DNA of 64,000 nucleotides from Apium graveolens (taxonomy: Eukaryota; Streptophyta; Magnoliopsida; Apiales; Apiaceae): positions 91,142,631 through 91,206,630 of the forward strand of contig NC_133648.1 of the NCBI RefSeq assembly GCF_009905375.1, written 5' to 3'. The notes beneath the pieces are model-generated. The model did no database searches. It was not told the origin of the DNA and worked only from the letters and a program-made list of their open reading frames with translations. The stretch's first letter is position 1. Each line of letters begins with the position of its first letter. This document shows, one piece after another, positions 25,205-36,200 of this stretch. The position numbers and the translations under genes are program-made.

Positions 25205-25346
25205 CTGACGGATGATTAACAAAGCAGTCGACGGATGATCAAATGGCTATCAACGGATGTTCAATATAGCAGTCGATGGATGATCAATGAAGCCATCAAC
25301 GGATGATCATAAAATCGACGGATGATCATGTACTCAACGGATAAAG
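25205..25346 (+). repeat. Seven-unit CGACGGATGATCA array in SIRE-A U3
   Basis: Units of TCRACGGATGATCA start near 25205, 25228, 25250, 25273, 25296, 25315 and 25334, with one or two mismatches in some. Spacing is 22-23 bp for the first five and 19 bp for the last two, close to two helical turns. The array lies about 200 bp upstream of the TATA-like box, where enhancer repeats of plant retrotransposons are usually found. Confidence 0.9.
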
Positions 25347-25552
25347 AATTCAAATATCAGTTGACATTGACAGCATAGTCACATGCATTGAAGTGTATGC
25401 AAATGAAATGAGGAAGCCTATTAACTGGGTAATAGAGAACAAAGTAGCAAAGCATTAAACCCGATAGTTTTTATAATGATCCTGTCTTTTAACTTTATAA
25501 TCTTGGTAATATATAAACCAAGAAGTAGCAAAATAGAAACAAGCATCTGAGA

Positions 25553-25562
25553 TATAAAAAGT
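25553..25562 (+). promoter_or_regulatory. SIRE-A LTR TATA box (putative)
   Basis: ATATAAAAAG in the second half of the LTR, downstream of the motif array, fits the U3/R promoter position. Confidence 0.5.
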
Positions 25563-25890
25563 GAGAAACATTTGTAGCAGAATTATTAGACATTTCTCTG
25601 TATTCTCAGTAGTTCATATTTGTAAGTAGCTGTGAGCATTCTTGCACACAGAGTTTCTCTCGATATATATTATATATCTCTGGTGCAATCATTCAAATCC
25701 ACCATAAAGTTTTTAAGACTCTTGTTTTTAATTACTTGTGTTTTGATTCACTTAAGTTTTTATTCCGCATTGTGCTAAGTAATACACTTATATTTATATT
25801 CGAGTTTGAACATTTTATTTCAAGAAAAAGTTCAAGAATTCCATTCAACCCCCCTTCTGTAATTCTTGTCATATTGTTAAGGGACTAACA

Positions 25891-27190
25891 AATCGTTAAC
25901 TCAGCTAACAGAGAACGAAGCAGGTAACCTCACAGCAGCAATCAACCATTGCCTGTACTCCAGTGTCTGCTGAAGAACAAGAAATGGTATGCTTCTTTTA
26001 CTCTTCCACTCACACAAAGCAGAAGCAAACTTAATGCAATACTCAGTGATAGATTGGAGAGTCAAACGACAAGAACCCCAGTCAGCATCACAAAGGTCTG
26101 AATATGAGAGGAGCTTTGAGCAAGAAAAAAAAGACCTTGCCATAATTACCTTTTAAATATTTAACCAGCTTCATAGCAGCCTGTAAATGATTAAATGCGA
26201 GGAGCTTGAAGGAACTGAGATAAAAAATGAACAGAGTACCGAGATATCAGGCCTCGTAATTGTAGGTATATAAGTCTGCCAATTAGACGTCGATATCAGT
26301 GGGATCAGCCATGAACATGGAGTCATCAAGAGCCAGGGTATAATTTTGTTCAAGAGGAAGTGACAACAGGTTCGAATTGTCACAGTGAACATCTTTGAGA
26401 ATATCCAATGTGTACTTTCGTTGATTGATATAGATCCCAGAGGTAGAACGAGCAACTTCTAAGCAAAGGAAATACTTTAGGGCACCCAATTCCTTTATTC
26501 TGAATTTTGTGGCCAGAAAATCTTTAACCAGCTGCATCAAATTTACATCATTTCCAGAGAGATCATATCATCTACATACACGAGTAGAGTCATAATAGAC
26601 TTGCCAGAAATTAAAAGAAGAGACTGTGATCACATCGAGCCTGTTGAAACCCAAATTTAAATAAGGCATCTAAAAGCTTCATAAACCAACATCGAGGGGC
26701 CTGTTTGAGCCATAAAGGCTCTTAAGTAACTTGCACACTAATCGTTGAGTAGGATATTTTGCACGAATATGCACAGGGGACATACCCTAGAGGAAGATCC
26801 AGGTAAACATCTTCTTGTAAGTCACCATGCAAAAATGCATTGGTAACATCAAGTTGAGTCAATGACCAATTATACTGAGCAGCTAGAGCAAGGAAAACTC
26901 GAAGAGTTGTCATTTTAGCACTGGTGCAAACGTATCAAAGTAGTCCAAACCCTCGGTTTGAGTAAATCCCTTAGCCACCAAGCGGGCTTCGTAACGATCA
27001 AACTCGCCATTGGGTAAATACTTGACCTTATACAACCATTTACACCCCACTACATGTTTATCAGGAGTGTACGGAACTACATCCAAAGTGTGATTTTCCT
27101 CAAGAGCAGCTAGCTCAATGCTCATAGTTGTACACACACTCAGTTTGAGTAACAACATGTTTAAACTAGCAGGTTCAAGGATTTTGGTAA
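25891..27190 (-). pseudogene. Copia-B RT and partial RNase H
   Basis: Minus-strand reading: RT begins near 27158 ([40 protein letters not shown]), continues with QLDVTNAFLHGDLQEDVYL (near 26850), a broken LKQAPRCWF stretch, and the YVDD catalytic motif near 26568-26579. KYFLCLEVARS and YTLDILKD follow. RNase H is represented by DADWGSCRLTLQSIT near 26080 and is cut at 25891 by the SIRE-A LTR, in the stretch that would normally read EVTWLxxLLAEL. At least four frameshifts separate the pieces. Confidence 0.87.
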
Positions 27191-28850
27191 TGTTGGCAAT
27201 AAAGGTTTGATATAAGGGAGTAAATCGATCGTATGTGAGATATTGAGTAAGAAATAAAGGTCAGATGAGATGGTAACCCTGTATAATCTGCAAACTTGTG
27301 TGGCAATTGTTTAGTGCGAACTGGACGAGGTGCAGGAGGGGAGTAACAGGCAAAGGAGAATATTCCACACTCTGAAGCTCAGGACTATCAGATGAAGGAG
27401 CAATAGGAGTAGTGTCAGCAACCTCATCTAGGAGAGGTTCATACAAAACTGAATCTGACTCAGAGAATATGATGTGGACACATCAGTGATGATATTCCGA
27501 AATGGGAACTCATGTTCCATAAATTTCACATGACGTGTGACAAATACTTTTCGTGTATGTAAGTCAAGAACACGATAGCCTTTTTGAGCATAGGGATACC
27601 CAATAAAAACACATTTAGCAGCCCTGGCCTCAAACTTGTCACGAGTAGTTGGAAGAGTAGATGCATAACATAGAGACCCAAATACTCATAAACATCATAG
27701 TCAGGAGGCTTCTTAAACAAGATCTCATACGGAGTTTTGCCATTCAAGACAGGGGTTGGAATCTATTGAGAAGATAGACAGCTGTTGGGATGCAATCACC
27801 CCAAAATTTAATAGATAAACCAGCATGGAACCGAAGAGCTCTAGCTATATTCAGAATATGTCTGTGTTTGCGTTCCACTAGACCATTCTGTTGTGGTGTA
27901 TAAACACAGTTGTTTTGATGTATAATACCAAGAGCATTAAAGATACTTGCAAGAGATTTATTTAAGAATTCAGTTCCGTTGTATGTGCGAACAACCTTAA
28001 CCAAAGTATTAAATTGATTTTGCACAACATGAATAAAATTTGAAAACATAGATGGAACAAGGGATTTATCATCTAGTAAGTATACCCAGTAGCACGAGAC
28101 ATGTCATCGATAACTGTTAAGAAATATTGACAATTATCATGAGTTTTAACATGATAGGGACCCCATAAATCAACATGAACTAACTGAAATAAAGAAGAAG
28201 ATACACTTGTGCTAATAGGAAACTGCAATTTTGTTTGTTTAGCCAAATGGCAACTATCACAGGTACTCACTCAACAAAGGTTTATTACAAGTAACAGGAA
28301 GTAAGGACAAGACAGTAGCTGTGACATGCCCCAGTCCAACATGCCAAAGATCGAAAGAAACACTACAACTAATAGTAGCAGACATTGCAGATGAATAAGG
28401 CAAAGAAGATGCATGTGGAGGAGTGCTAAACTTGAAAGTATCCAAAATATAGAGACCAACAGAAAGACTACCAATCTCGAGATCCTTCTTCAAGACAAGG
28501 TCCTGAAGAAAGCAAGTGTGTAGAGAAGGAAACAAGTTTATGAGTATGAGTAAGTTGTGGGATAGAAAGGAGATTATAAGAGAAAGTAGGAACACATAAC
28601 ACATTGTGAAGTTTAATAGACTCAGTCAACATAATATTACCAACATGTGTAATGTTAGCATTTTGCCCATTGGGTAAAACAAAGTAGCAGAACAAGGTTG
28701 AGGACAGGACAACAAATTAAGATAAGGAGTAATATGATCAGTAGCCCCAGAATCCAATATCCTTTAGAATGATGAAGGGAGAAAAGAAGTGTGAGCCTGA
28801 CTGACAAAAGGATTAGAAGTACCTGAGAACTGAGTAGCATTTGCAGAGCT
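27191..28850 (-). pseudogene. Copia-B protease and integrase
   Basis: The protease active site ILDSGATDHIT is readable near 28735-28770. The pre-integrase domain (LWHVGLGH, CDSCHLAKQTKL) spans about 28210-28400 and the integrase core 27744-28200 (HVDLWGPYHV, VRTYNGTEF, YTPQQNGLVERKH). The second catalytic Asp is replaced by Tyr (codon at 27981-27983), which by itself would abolish integration. The C-terminal part (MNGKTPYEILF, from 27747) and a Ser/Pro-rich linker (27261-27446) lead into RT. Stops and shifts throughout. Confidence 0.85.
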
Positions 28851-29960
28851 CATATAAGGCCAGGTAGGGGATGAAGGACTAGAGGTGGAGGTAGGTGTAT
28901 CTCTAAGAGTTGCTTGAAGCATTTGCAAGAGATTAGTATATTGAGCAGGAGACATCCCACAACTAGAGGAATCACAACAATAGAAGTATCAGGCACATAC
29001 TCAGTACTAGTGACAACAACATTATTGGCATTTTTCTGCTGCATAAACTTAGGTTTGGGTTTAGGTTTCCCAAAAGATTTGTGCCATTGAGGGAACCCAT
29101 GAAGGCAAAAGCACTTGTCTCTAGAGTGACCAGACTGATGACAATAGTCACACTGCATATCCTTATACTCCAACTCAGTCTTCTTGTTTACAGAAGTTGT
29201 GCCCTTAGAAATCTGAAATCTGTTGTATGGAGAAGTCTTGACATTCATAGCAATTTTATCCACAGAGATATGAGAAGAACTATTGCATTGATTTTCTTCC
29301 TGTAATAGCATACTATAACATTGGCTCAAAGTAGGTAACGGAGTCATAATCAGATTTTGACCCATGACAGCAGTATAATGCTCATTTAACCCCATGAGAA
29401 ACTAAGTAAGTTGCAGAGATTCTTCATATTTCACAAGATTGGCATTAACATTGCAGGTGCATTTAGCATGACTGCAGGTAGGTTTAGTAGACAAACCTCC
29501 AACTCATCACTAAGTGTTCGATACTTGGTGAAATAGGTAGCAATTGACATAGTGCCTTGAGAAAGTTGAGCAAGTTCCTTTCTGAGATGAAACAGATGAG
29601 GTACATTGCTTTGAGCATAGCGAGCAGCTAGATCTTGCCAAATTAGGCAAGCAGTTTTCATATACACCACACTGTTTCTAATGTCCACAGACACAAAATT
29701 TAAGATCCAGGAGGTAACCTTATTGTTACACCTGTTCCAGTGAGCTAGTAAAGTGGAATTGGCAGCAGGCATAATATAGGAGCCATCAACAAGACCAAGT
29801 TTCAACTTGGACGACAAGGCAATTTCCATGGAACGGCTTCACTGATTATAATTTTGTTCAGTTAATACAATCGTGGTCAAAGTCATGCCTGGATTATCAG
29901 ACGGATGAAGATAACATGGATGACTAGAATCAATGGAGATAAGAGAGCTCGAAATAGTGG
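28850..29960 (-). pseudogene. Copia-B gag
   Basis: Reading from about 29960 gives the UBN2-type Gag start (SHPCYLHPSDNPGM), a TGA in place of a Trp codon at 29839-29841, then IALSSKLKLGLVDGSY and SWILNFVSVDIRNSV. A shift near 29430 joins to the second half with one zinc knuckle, CDYCHQSGHSRDKC (29111-29152), followed by the Gly-Phe-Pro-Trp stretch (HGFPQWHK) usual in this copia type, and a Ser/Thr/Pro-rich tail. I see no clear in-frame ATG before PGM; the true start may have been lost. Confidence 0.82.
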
Positions 29961-31459
29961 AAGAATAAGAGATGGAGATGCTATAAAGAAAATTGTGCGG
30001 AAGTTTGGATCTATGAGATTTATGAATTTAACAACGATACCAGCACATCAAACACAGATAATTACTAGTACCAAATAGTTTAATTAGTGATGAACAAATT
30101 GAGATGAGAGCAGAAATTGACAAGTGATAAACAACAAAAGTCATAAATCACAACAAATAGATTGAGAATAGTGTAAACAAGTAACAATCTCAAGTAGTAG
30201 AACAGATTGACCACGAGTTAGAGAAAACTCGACCACGAGTTTTAAAAATCCAGAATCACGCAAGGATGAGATGGAACCAAGATGAATTTCATGTTCTTAT
30301 GGAAGAACAGTTGAGGTGTAAAAACTCTGAAAATTGACCACCATCGAAGGAGGCTTAGGCACGTACTCCGAAATGATGAAGTCGATGTGCTCAACCTCAA
30401 TAATATCAACCACATTATGATCCTCAACACTTTGAAAATGCTCAACTTGTTTAACCTCCTGAGTTAGTTCTTCCGTAATTTGTTTAGCCTCCTCAACTGG
30501 ATCTTTCGTAACAACTTCTTCAATAGGCTCAAATTCTATTTCCCCTTTGACCATTTTCTCATTCTCGAAATGCATAAGACATTTTACTTGGGATTTTGAG
30601 AGTCTCACAAATACTCTTTGCATCATCCACTGTTTGGTTTAGCTCCTCATCTCTACGTTTGCGCCTTTCTTTGCTCAACTCAATTTCATACCTCTTTTTA
30701 ATCTTATAAGTTGATCAAGGTGATTATTTAACTCCTTTATCTTAAGTTTATATAAAGAAACCAATGCTCATTATTGACACAAATAGACTTCGTGATAAAA
30801 CTCATAATATTCACGCTGAAGATAATATTATCTTCCACAATATCAATTTGACGCTTGATGTGAGCTGACATGTTTCAAGACATAAAACAAATGCAAATTA
30901 ACTGAACTCGATATCAAATTCAGAAGTAGCGAATACTGAGATGTCAAAATTCAGTGGTCACTAGTGGTCGCAAGGGCAAGTTCTGTAATTCAAGAGATAA
31001 GTGGTGATTTCAGGAACAGTAATGGACCAATTTGTGAATTCAGGAACAACGAGGGACCAACTCTATATAATTTAGGAACAAATAAAACAGCTTGGGCAGA
31101 AGAGTGTGTATGGGTTAAAAACAAGGAAGTAAGTTGTATGTATATGTAAGCAGGTGTATGTCTATATGTGAATATGGTTTGGTATTACACCTTTTATTTC
31201 AATGCAAAAGATGATCAGGAAAGAGACAACGACGACTTGACTGGTGGAACAGTGGTAGCAGCAGCTTGAATCGGCGCGACAGACTTCAGGTGGCGTCTCG
31301 AACTCCGGCAGACCTGTTCAGGTGCGATTTTCTGCTCCCTCTCGATCTAATTCCTCCTCCTTTCTCTCTGATTGTTTGCTGATTGAAAGTGCGACCGATT
31401 GTGATGCCTTGCGATCTGTTTTCTGATTAGGACTAGGGTTGTATTCTGGTCGGGTCGGG
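29961..31459 (-). other. Copia-B leader, unusually long
   Basis: About 1.5 kb on this side of SIRE-B (plus 58708-58889 on the other) separates the primer site from gag. Minus-strand sequence just after the SIRE-B insertion has a C/A-rich 5'-UTR look with several CCG and TCG triplets. Apart from the acidic ORF listed separately I recognise nothing; a second unidentified insertion or captured sequence within 30040-31180 is possible. Confidence 0.5.
30297..30626 (-). CDS. Acidic 109-codon ORF in the copia-B leader, unknown
   Basis: Minus-strand ORF with a Glu/Val/Lys-rich heptad-like core (IEEVVTKDPVEEAKQITEEL), then VEHIDFIISEYVPKPPSM and FQSFYTSTVLP before the stop. The frame stays readable past the stop for about 30 residues (EHEIHLGSISSLRDSGFL). 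Base use is unlike the AT-rich surroundings. It does not resemble copia Gag or Pol. It could be an exon fragment captured from a host gene or an extra leader ORF; whether it is expressed cannot be told. Confidence 0.35.
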   Translation of the reverse strand: MMQRVFVRLSKSQVKCLMHFENEKMVKGEIEFEPIEEVVTKDPVEEAKQITEELTQEVKQVEHFQSVEDHNVVDIIEVEHIDFIISEYVPKPPSMVVNFQSFYTSTVLP

Positions 31460-32065
31460 TGTTAGGTCACACCACCTGTAGAAGGGGGTTGAATACAGTG
31501 TATAGCACAATCAAATCGAATTCTAATAACACAAGTAACAGAAAATAGACTTTATTCAAAGCAATAATACTCTGTTACAATATGGAATTGTCCTCTCTCA
31601 GTGATGAACAAATATCACGAGAGCTGCTAGGGTTACAATGAATATATTCTTGATAATGATAACACTTATAGTGTAAAATCCTATGTCTGTGTTTATATAC
31701 TACATAGTTATAAGATAATCGCTAATTGATATGGAATATAATTCTGCTTCCTAAAATATATCAATCAGATATCTTTTCTTCCAAGTATTCTATTCTTCAT
31801 AGAATTCCTTCTTCATGCATATCTCTTCTTACATTTGTCTCGATCTTCTCTTCCTTCAATCAGCCGCCTTCCTTATCTGAACGTTTCCTTTAAGTCCTGA
31901 TATTATCTTCTGATAAATATCTCTTGAACCTTAAGTACCGATGACTTAAGTTCTGAATTCAGTATAAGTACTGATTTCCAGTTAAGTACTGATTTGTCCT
32001 GTTTAAGTAGATCTGAAAACTAAACACATATCATATTAGACATGACATTATCAATATATCTAACA
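31460..32065 (-). repeat. SIRE-B 3' LTR (606 bp)
   Basis: On the minus strand starts TGTTAGATAT and ends with AACA, followed by the target duplication. It contains several AAGTACTGAT / AAGTTCTGAA motif variants on the plus strand near 31940-32000. Confidence 0.93.
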
Positions 32066-32080
32066 ATCTCCCCAACTTGT
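32066..32080 (-). other. SIRE-B polypurine tract
   Basis: Minus-strand ACAAGTTGGGGAGAT immediately before the 3' LTR. Confidence 0.88.
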
Positions 32081-32121
32081 AAATTAGCATAATATACAAG
32101 TTTAACAAATATTTGATGATG

Positions 32122-33288
32122 TCAAAACATTAAGTACAAACATTGAGCAGTTGTAGATCTTGACTTGGCTTCACTTTCTGATCTCTCTATGTCAGGAGTT
32201 GTTCTGAGATAGTTCTTTAACAAACATCTCTCAGCATATCTGAGTTCATCAATCATCCTTCTTTTAGCATCTTTAAGCTCTGCAGAATCTTTACCAGTTT
32301 GGAAGATAGCAGCCCTGAGATCATTTATTCTAGCTTTCCTTATGTCCTGATCCAGTCTGATCAAATATGCCTTGTCAGACTCAAGATTGAATTCTACAGC
32401 CTTATAACCCATAAAGGTAGTTATAATCTTAGCAGAGTTAGGCTTCATCTCAACAATATCACCCTTGTGATCTCTGTACTTTGGAAGATATGTGTTGTCA
32501 GACTTTACAGAATAAAGCCTTTTCTGTCTCTGAATTTGAGTCTTCAAATAGTTTGCAGGCACTTTCTGTTATTCTGTCATTCACTTGAAGTAAAATAAAA
32601 CATGTTCTAGTTCTTCAAAATACTTCAGTGGAATAGCATTTTTCCCTTATGTGATAAACCCTACCATCTGTCATGAAGTATAACAAGATGTGTTCTTTCA
32701 AGTAGGTATGGTAAACCATCTGTACAGATTCTAGTTGATTCAATCTTTCAGGAGTTGCTCCAACACCTGGTTCACTTAAGGAAGTTGGATCATTGGTTGT
32801 GTTCTGTACTCTTCTTTCATCAGCACTACCCGATCCAGATTTATCTCTTGCTTCCTTTCCAGTAACCACTCTTGCTTCAAAACCACTTGCAACAGTCTTC
32901 AAAGGTTGAGTCTGTTTGGCTTTGGTGAATCCTGGTAGGAGTAACTTTGAGGATTTAACATGAGCAATGTCAGAGGTTTCCTTTGATTTATCTTCTGATA
33001 TCAAATCAACTTGAGCTATGTCAGAGGTTACTTGCTTCTTTGTAATATTAGAACTAACTAAATCTTGACTCTGAACAACTTGAGCCATGTCAGAGGTTGT
33101 CTTAGCAATCTTCTTGAAGTCAGAGTAAGATCAGCATCTTCATCAGAAATTTCTTCATCCACATGAGGCACATAAACCTTTATAGGTTCACCAACTTTTT
33201 CTTTGCCCTTGGACTTTGATCTATCTGTAATTGTGATTTGGCCTTGGTTGCCTCAATATTTGTCCTTTCTTTTATCACAATGCCTTTG
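32122..33288 (-). pseudogene. SIRE-B extra 3' ORF, C-terminal part
   Basis: Continuation of the 3' ORF beyond gypsy-2. The minus-strand reading resumes after the CTTTG duplication with a basic stretch (GIVIKERTNIEATKAK), then repeats of a TSDIAHV / TSDIAQV unit (32900-33088), a Ser/Gly/Arg linker, and a C-terminal domain at 32122-32700 (VYHTYLKEHILLYF, then ANYLKTQIQRQKRLYSV) rich in Lys, Asp and Leu and ending near SEAKSRSTT. At least two frameshifts (near 33180 and 32580). No membrane segment is apparent. Confidence 0.75.
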
Positions 33289-36200
33289 TGTAATAACCCC
33301 AAATTTTGGGAAATTTTTGAAACCCTTATGAATAGTGTTTTTGCTGAATGAGAAAACTTTTCATGCCACACTATGTAGGGGTTCTGATATGGATATTCTG
33401 AGATTTTATTAGTACTTTATATGGGATATAAGTGTATGTAAAGATCGTCAGAATCCAAATCCGAACACTTTGATTTTTCCCGGAAATACACTAGATACGG
33501 AAAGATTTGAGAAAAAGGTAACAGGATAAAAAGGATTTAAATTAAAGGATTATAGGAGAGGATCATAAAAGGAATATAATATATTGAGAAAGGTTAAGGG
33601 AACCTAAGTAATAAGATCCCGGGTATGATCCTTCAAACGATAAACGAAAACGAAAGTTAAGCGAACCGTATAACAGATCAGCGGTCATTAGGCAAACAAT
33701 TAGGAAGTTAATCAAAGGGATTAGAGAGGATGATGTCACCCAACCAATGAGAAGAGGACAAGGAGGGGAGGATGACATCATGAGGATGACACAAGCATGA
33801 CATGGGAAGGAAGGAGATGTGGTGGCTTTTTAACCACACAAAATCAAGGGCAACTAGGTAATTTACTAAAACAAACACAAAAATCAAACCAACCAAGCCA
33901 AGCAAATCATTTTTCATCAAAATCAAAAGAAACCAAGGCATTGTTCTTCATGCTCTCGGCCAAAACAGAACCAGAACACTAAAACTGCTGTATCTCCTTC
34001 ATTTCTCACTCAAATATTGTGTTCTATAGCTCATTGGAAAGGTATTGAGATGGCCTACAACTCTTGTTCACAAGTCTCGTCCAAATAATCATGGTAAGAC
34101 CCTCATTTTTACAGTTCTTTAAATCGGACTTTTAGAAACTTCAAAGCCTAACTTTGTGTTCTTGATTTCTTTGGAAAGATCAAGCTTGTAGGAGGCTCCC
34201 TAAGGCTTCCTAGCAACTTAACACCTCCCAAGGAAGGTATAAACTTCAAACCCTAGCCTTTACTTTATTTGTTAGTAAGTTTAATGGTTGGTGTTGTGAA
34301 ATGAGAAGCATGGATTGTGATTATTAGTAGTTTGGTTTGATTTGGAAGTGTTTTTGGTAATTGAAGCTTGATTATAGTTCATAGGTCTTGATTGTGGTTG
34401 TTTGAGTTGAAAACCTTGGAGATTATGGACTGATGTGGTATGGTTTAGGTGAAGTTTTGTTGTATTGATGGTTATGAGTTGGTTGGTGGTTAATTGGAGT
34501 AGTTTAAACATTGGTAATCGCGTAAACATAGCCGTCGTAACGTCCGATTTTCTTTGGACTGTTTTTGTGCATAACATTAGGACCCGAGAACCCCCTGCTA
34601 GATTATGACCACTGCCATGTTTAGATAGCTCATGTTACGAGCTTCGTTTTGATATGTAGTTCGTTCGATTCCGATGCACGGTTTAGGAGAAACGACCGTT
34701 TCAAGTAACGGCGTTTCGCGAACGAAACTTTTCCCCTCGCCTTACTTTGAAACATAGGTTAAAGACCAAAAAGGGTTAATTAATGCATGAAACATTTATG
34801 GTAAGTGTGTTAGGCAGTTGGTAAGACACTCGCGAAGGAATCGCCTTAAAACTCGTAAAGGTTAAATTATTAAAAATGGTGGAGCCGAGGGTACTCGAGT
34901 GACTTAAGAGAATCAGTAAGCGCAAAACGAGCGTTAGAGTCTGAGTTGGTTAGAGTATAGATTTACAAGTGACTTTGGTTTAATTCCAACTTACTTGTTG
35001 TTTATAGGTTACCAGACTCGTCCCGAGCCATTCGTAACCCCCAGTCGCTCAGGCAAGTTTTCTACCCGATATACTGTTGTTGTGATGTAAATATATGTAT
35101 ATGCATTATCTTGTGATAGTGCATGATTGTTATTAGCAAATTTTGCGATATATTGGAGCATGCTGATATGGTATATATGCATGTCTGTTTCGTAATCTGG
35201 TTATCTATCTGTTGATTTCAATGCTTATAGTTGCATAATACCTATGCTAGAAATAAGCAAGTAGTTGCGTATACCCTTAGTATAGGGGATAAAAGGTGAA
35301 CATATTTCTAAACCGGGAGTCGATGTTCCCGAGTATATTATATATATATATATTTATATATATATGGATATAGTTTTTAAAACTATGGATCGAATAAGGT
35401 TTATTCGATACCTTTATTTTACTTAATTGAATATTAATTTGAGTATTCATTCGAGGGCTTATGACTCAGTTTATTTTATTATTTGAATATTATTTGAATA
35501 TTCATTCGAGGGCTTATGACTCAGTTTATATTATTATTGAATATTACTTGGATATTCATTTGAGGATGTATGACTCCTTTATTTTATGAATATTATTTAT
35601 AGTATTCATTCGAGGTATTATGACTCCGCTTATTACTTAATAATATTCTTTATTGTATTAAAGAATAAGGTGTCGATAATCAAACTTACTTTTGATTATT
35701 CAAATAAAGATATTACTTTCGTATAAGTATATCTTTGATTATTTGCTATTCATTTCAAGTATAAGTTTTAATACTTCTACTTCAATTATTTTATAAAGAT
35801 TATTCTTTATGGGAATATTATTTAAATAATAATATTCAGACATTTTCTAAATATTCTGGGGACTGATTTACTTCATTAAATCAGCTTCACTCCAAACATT
35901 CTTAAAATGTTTTGCGAGTCTTCAAAATGATTTTTTTAAAAGTTAGAGCGGATCCCAAAACTCATTTTTTTTAAGATCCTCCTTTCGAAGGGGATTTAAA
36001 TACTCGCTCAAAACCTGAGGGATCCGGCTCTGTGGTGTGTTTTATATTCGCAACAAGGTTGCTGTTTTGATAAATGAATTGATTACTTACCCAACACTCG
36101 GGAAGTAAAATTCTTGGAACAAGTTAATCCATTAACAGGCATCGCCTGGGAAATATCGGTGAGTTCTCCTTTCCAAATAGATACGACTTCTTGGTGGAGC

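Larger units (their letters stand above)
1..25890 (+). mobile_element. SIRE-A: SIRE/Maximus-type Ty1-copia retrotransposon, 5' truncated by window, split by gypsy-1
   Basis: The element runs gag, protease, integrase, RT, RNase H, a long extra 3' ORF, a polypurine tract and a 3' LTR, all on the plus strand. The order PR-IN-RT-RH is the Ty1/copia order, and an additional ORF downstream of pol is the hallmark of the SIRE/Maximus lineage. Its 5' LTR and the start of gag lie left of the window. It is interrupted at 3122-17328 by a gypsy element with a perfect 5-bp target duplication, and removing that insertion rejoins the integrase reading. It is itself inserted into the RNase H region of copia-B, whose sequence resumes at 25891. 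Several in-frame stops and frameshifts make it inactive. Confidence 0.9.
24872..25890 (+). repeat. SIRE-A 3' LTR (1019 bp)
   Basis: Begins TGTTGTGCAT after the polypurine tract and ends GGGACTAACA at 25890, after which the minus-strand copia-B RNase H reading resumes. It contains many CGACGGAT motifs (24953-25020 and 25205-25346), a TATA-like ATATAAAAAG, and the CAACCCCCCTTCTGTAATTC stretch near the end that resembles the U5 region of SIRE-B. The 5' partner is outside the window. Confidence 0.88.

Noticed and set aside
25205..25346. A CRISPR-like array of regularly spaced repeats
   Set aside because: The repeats are 13-14 bp, the gaps of about 9 bp are too short for spacers, and it lies in the U3 of a plant retrotransposon.
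29895..29905. A CAGACGGATGA match in copia-B as part of the SIRE-A motif system
   Set aside because: It is a single copy within Gag coding sequence that encodes the common HPSDNP stretch; chance is sufficient.
30029..30045. A second primer-site-like GGTATC sequence before copia-B gag
   Set aside because: Only the first bases match the tRNA-iMet site and no LTR end lies beside it; the good primer site is at 58891-58903.
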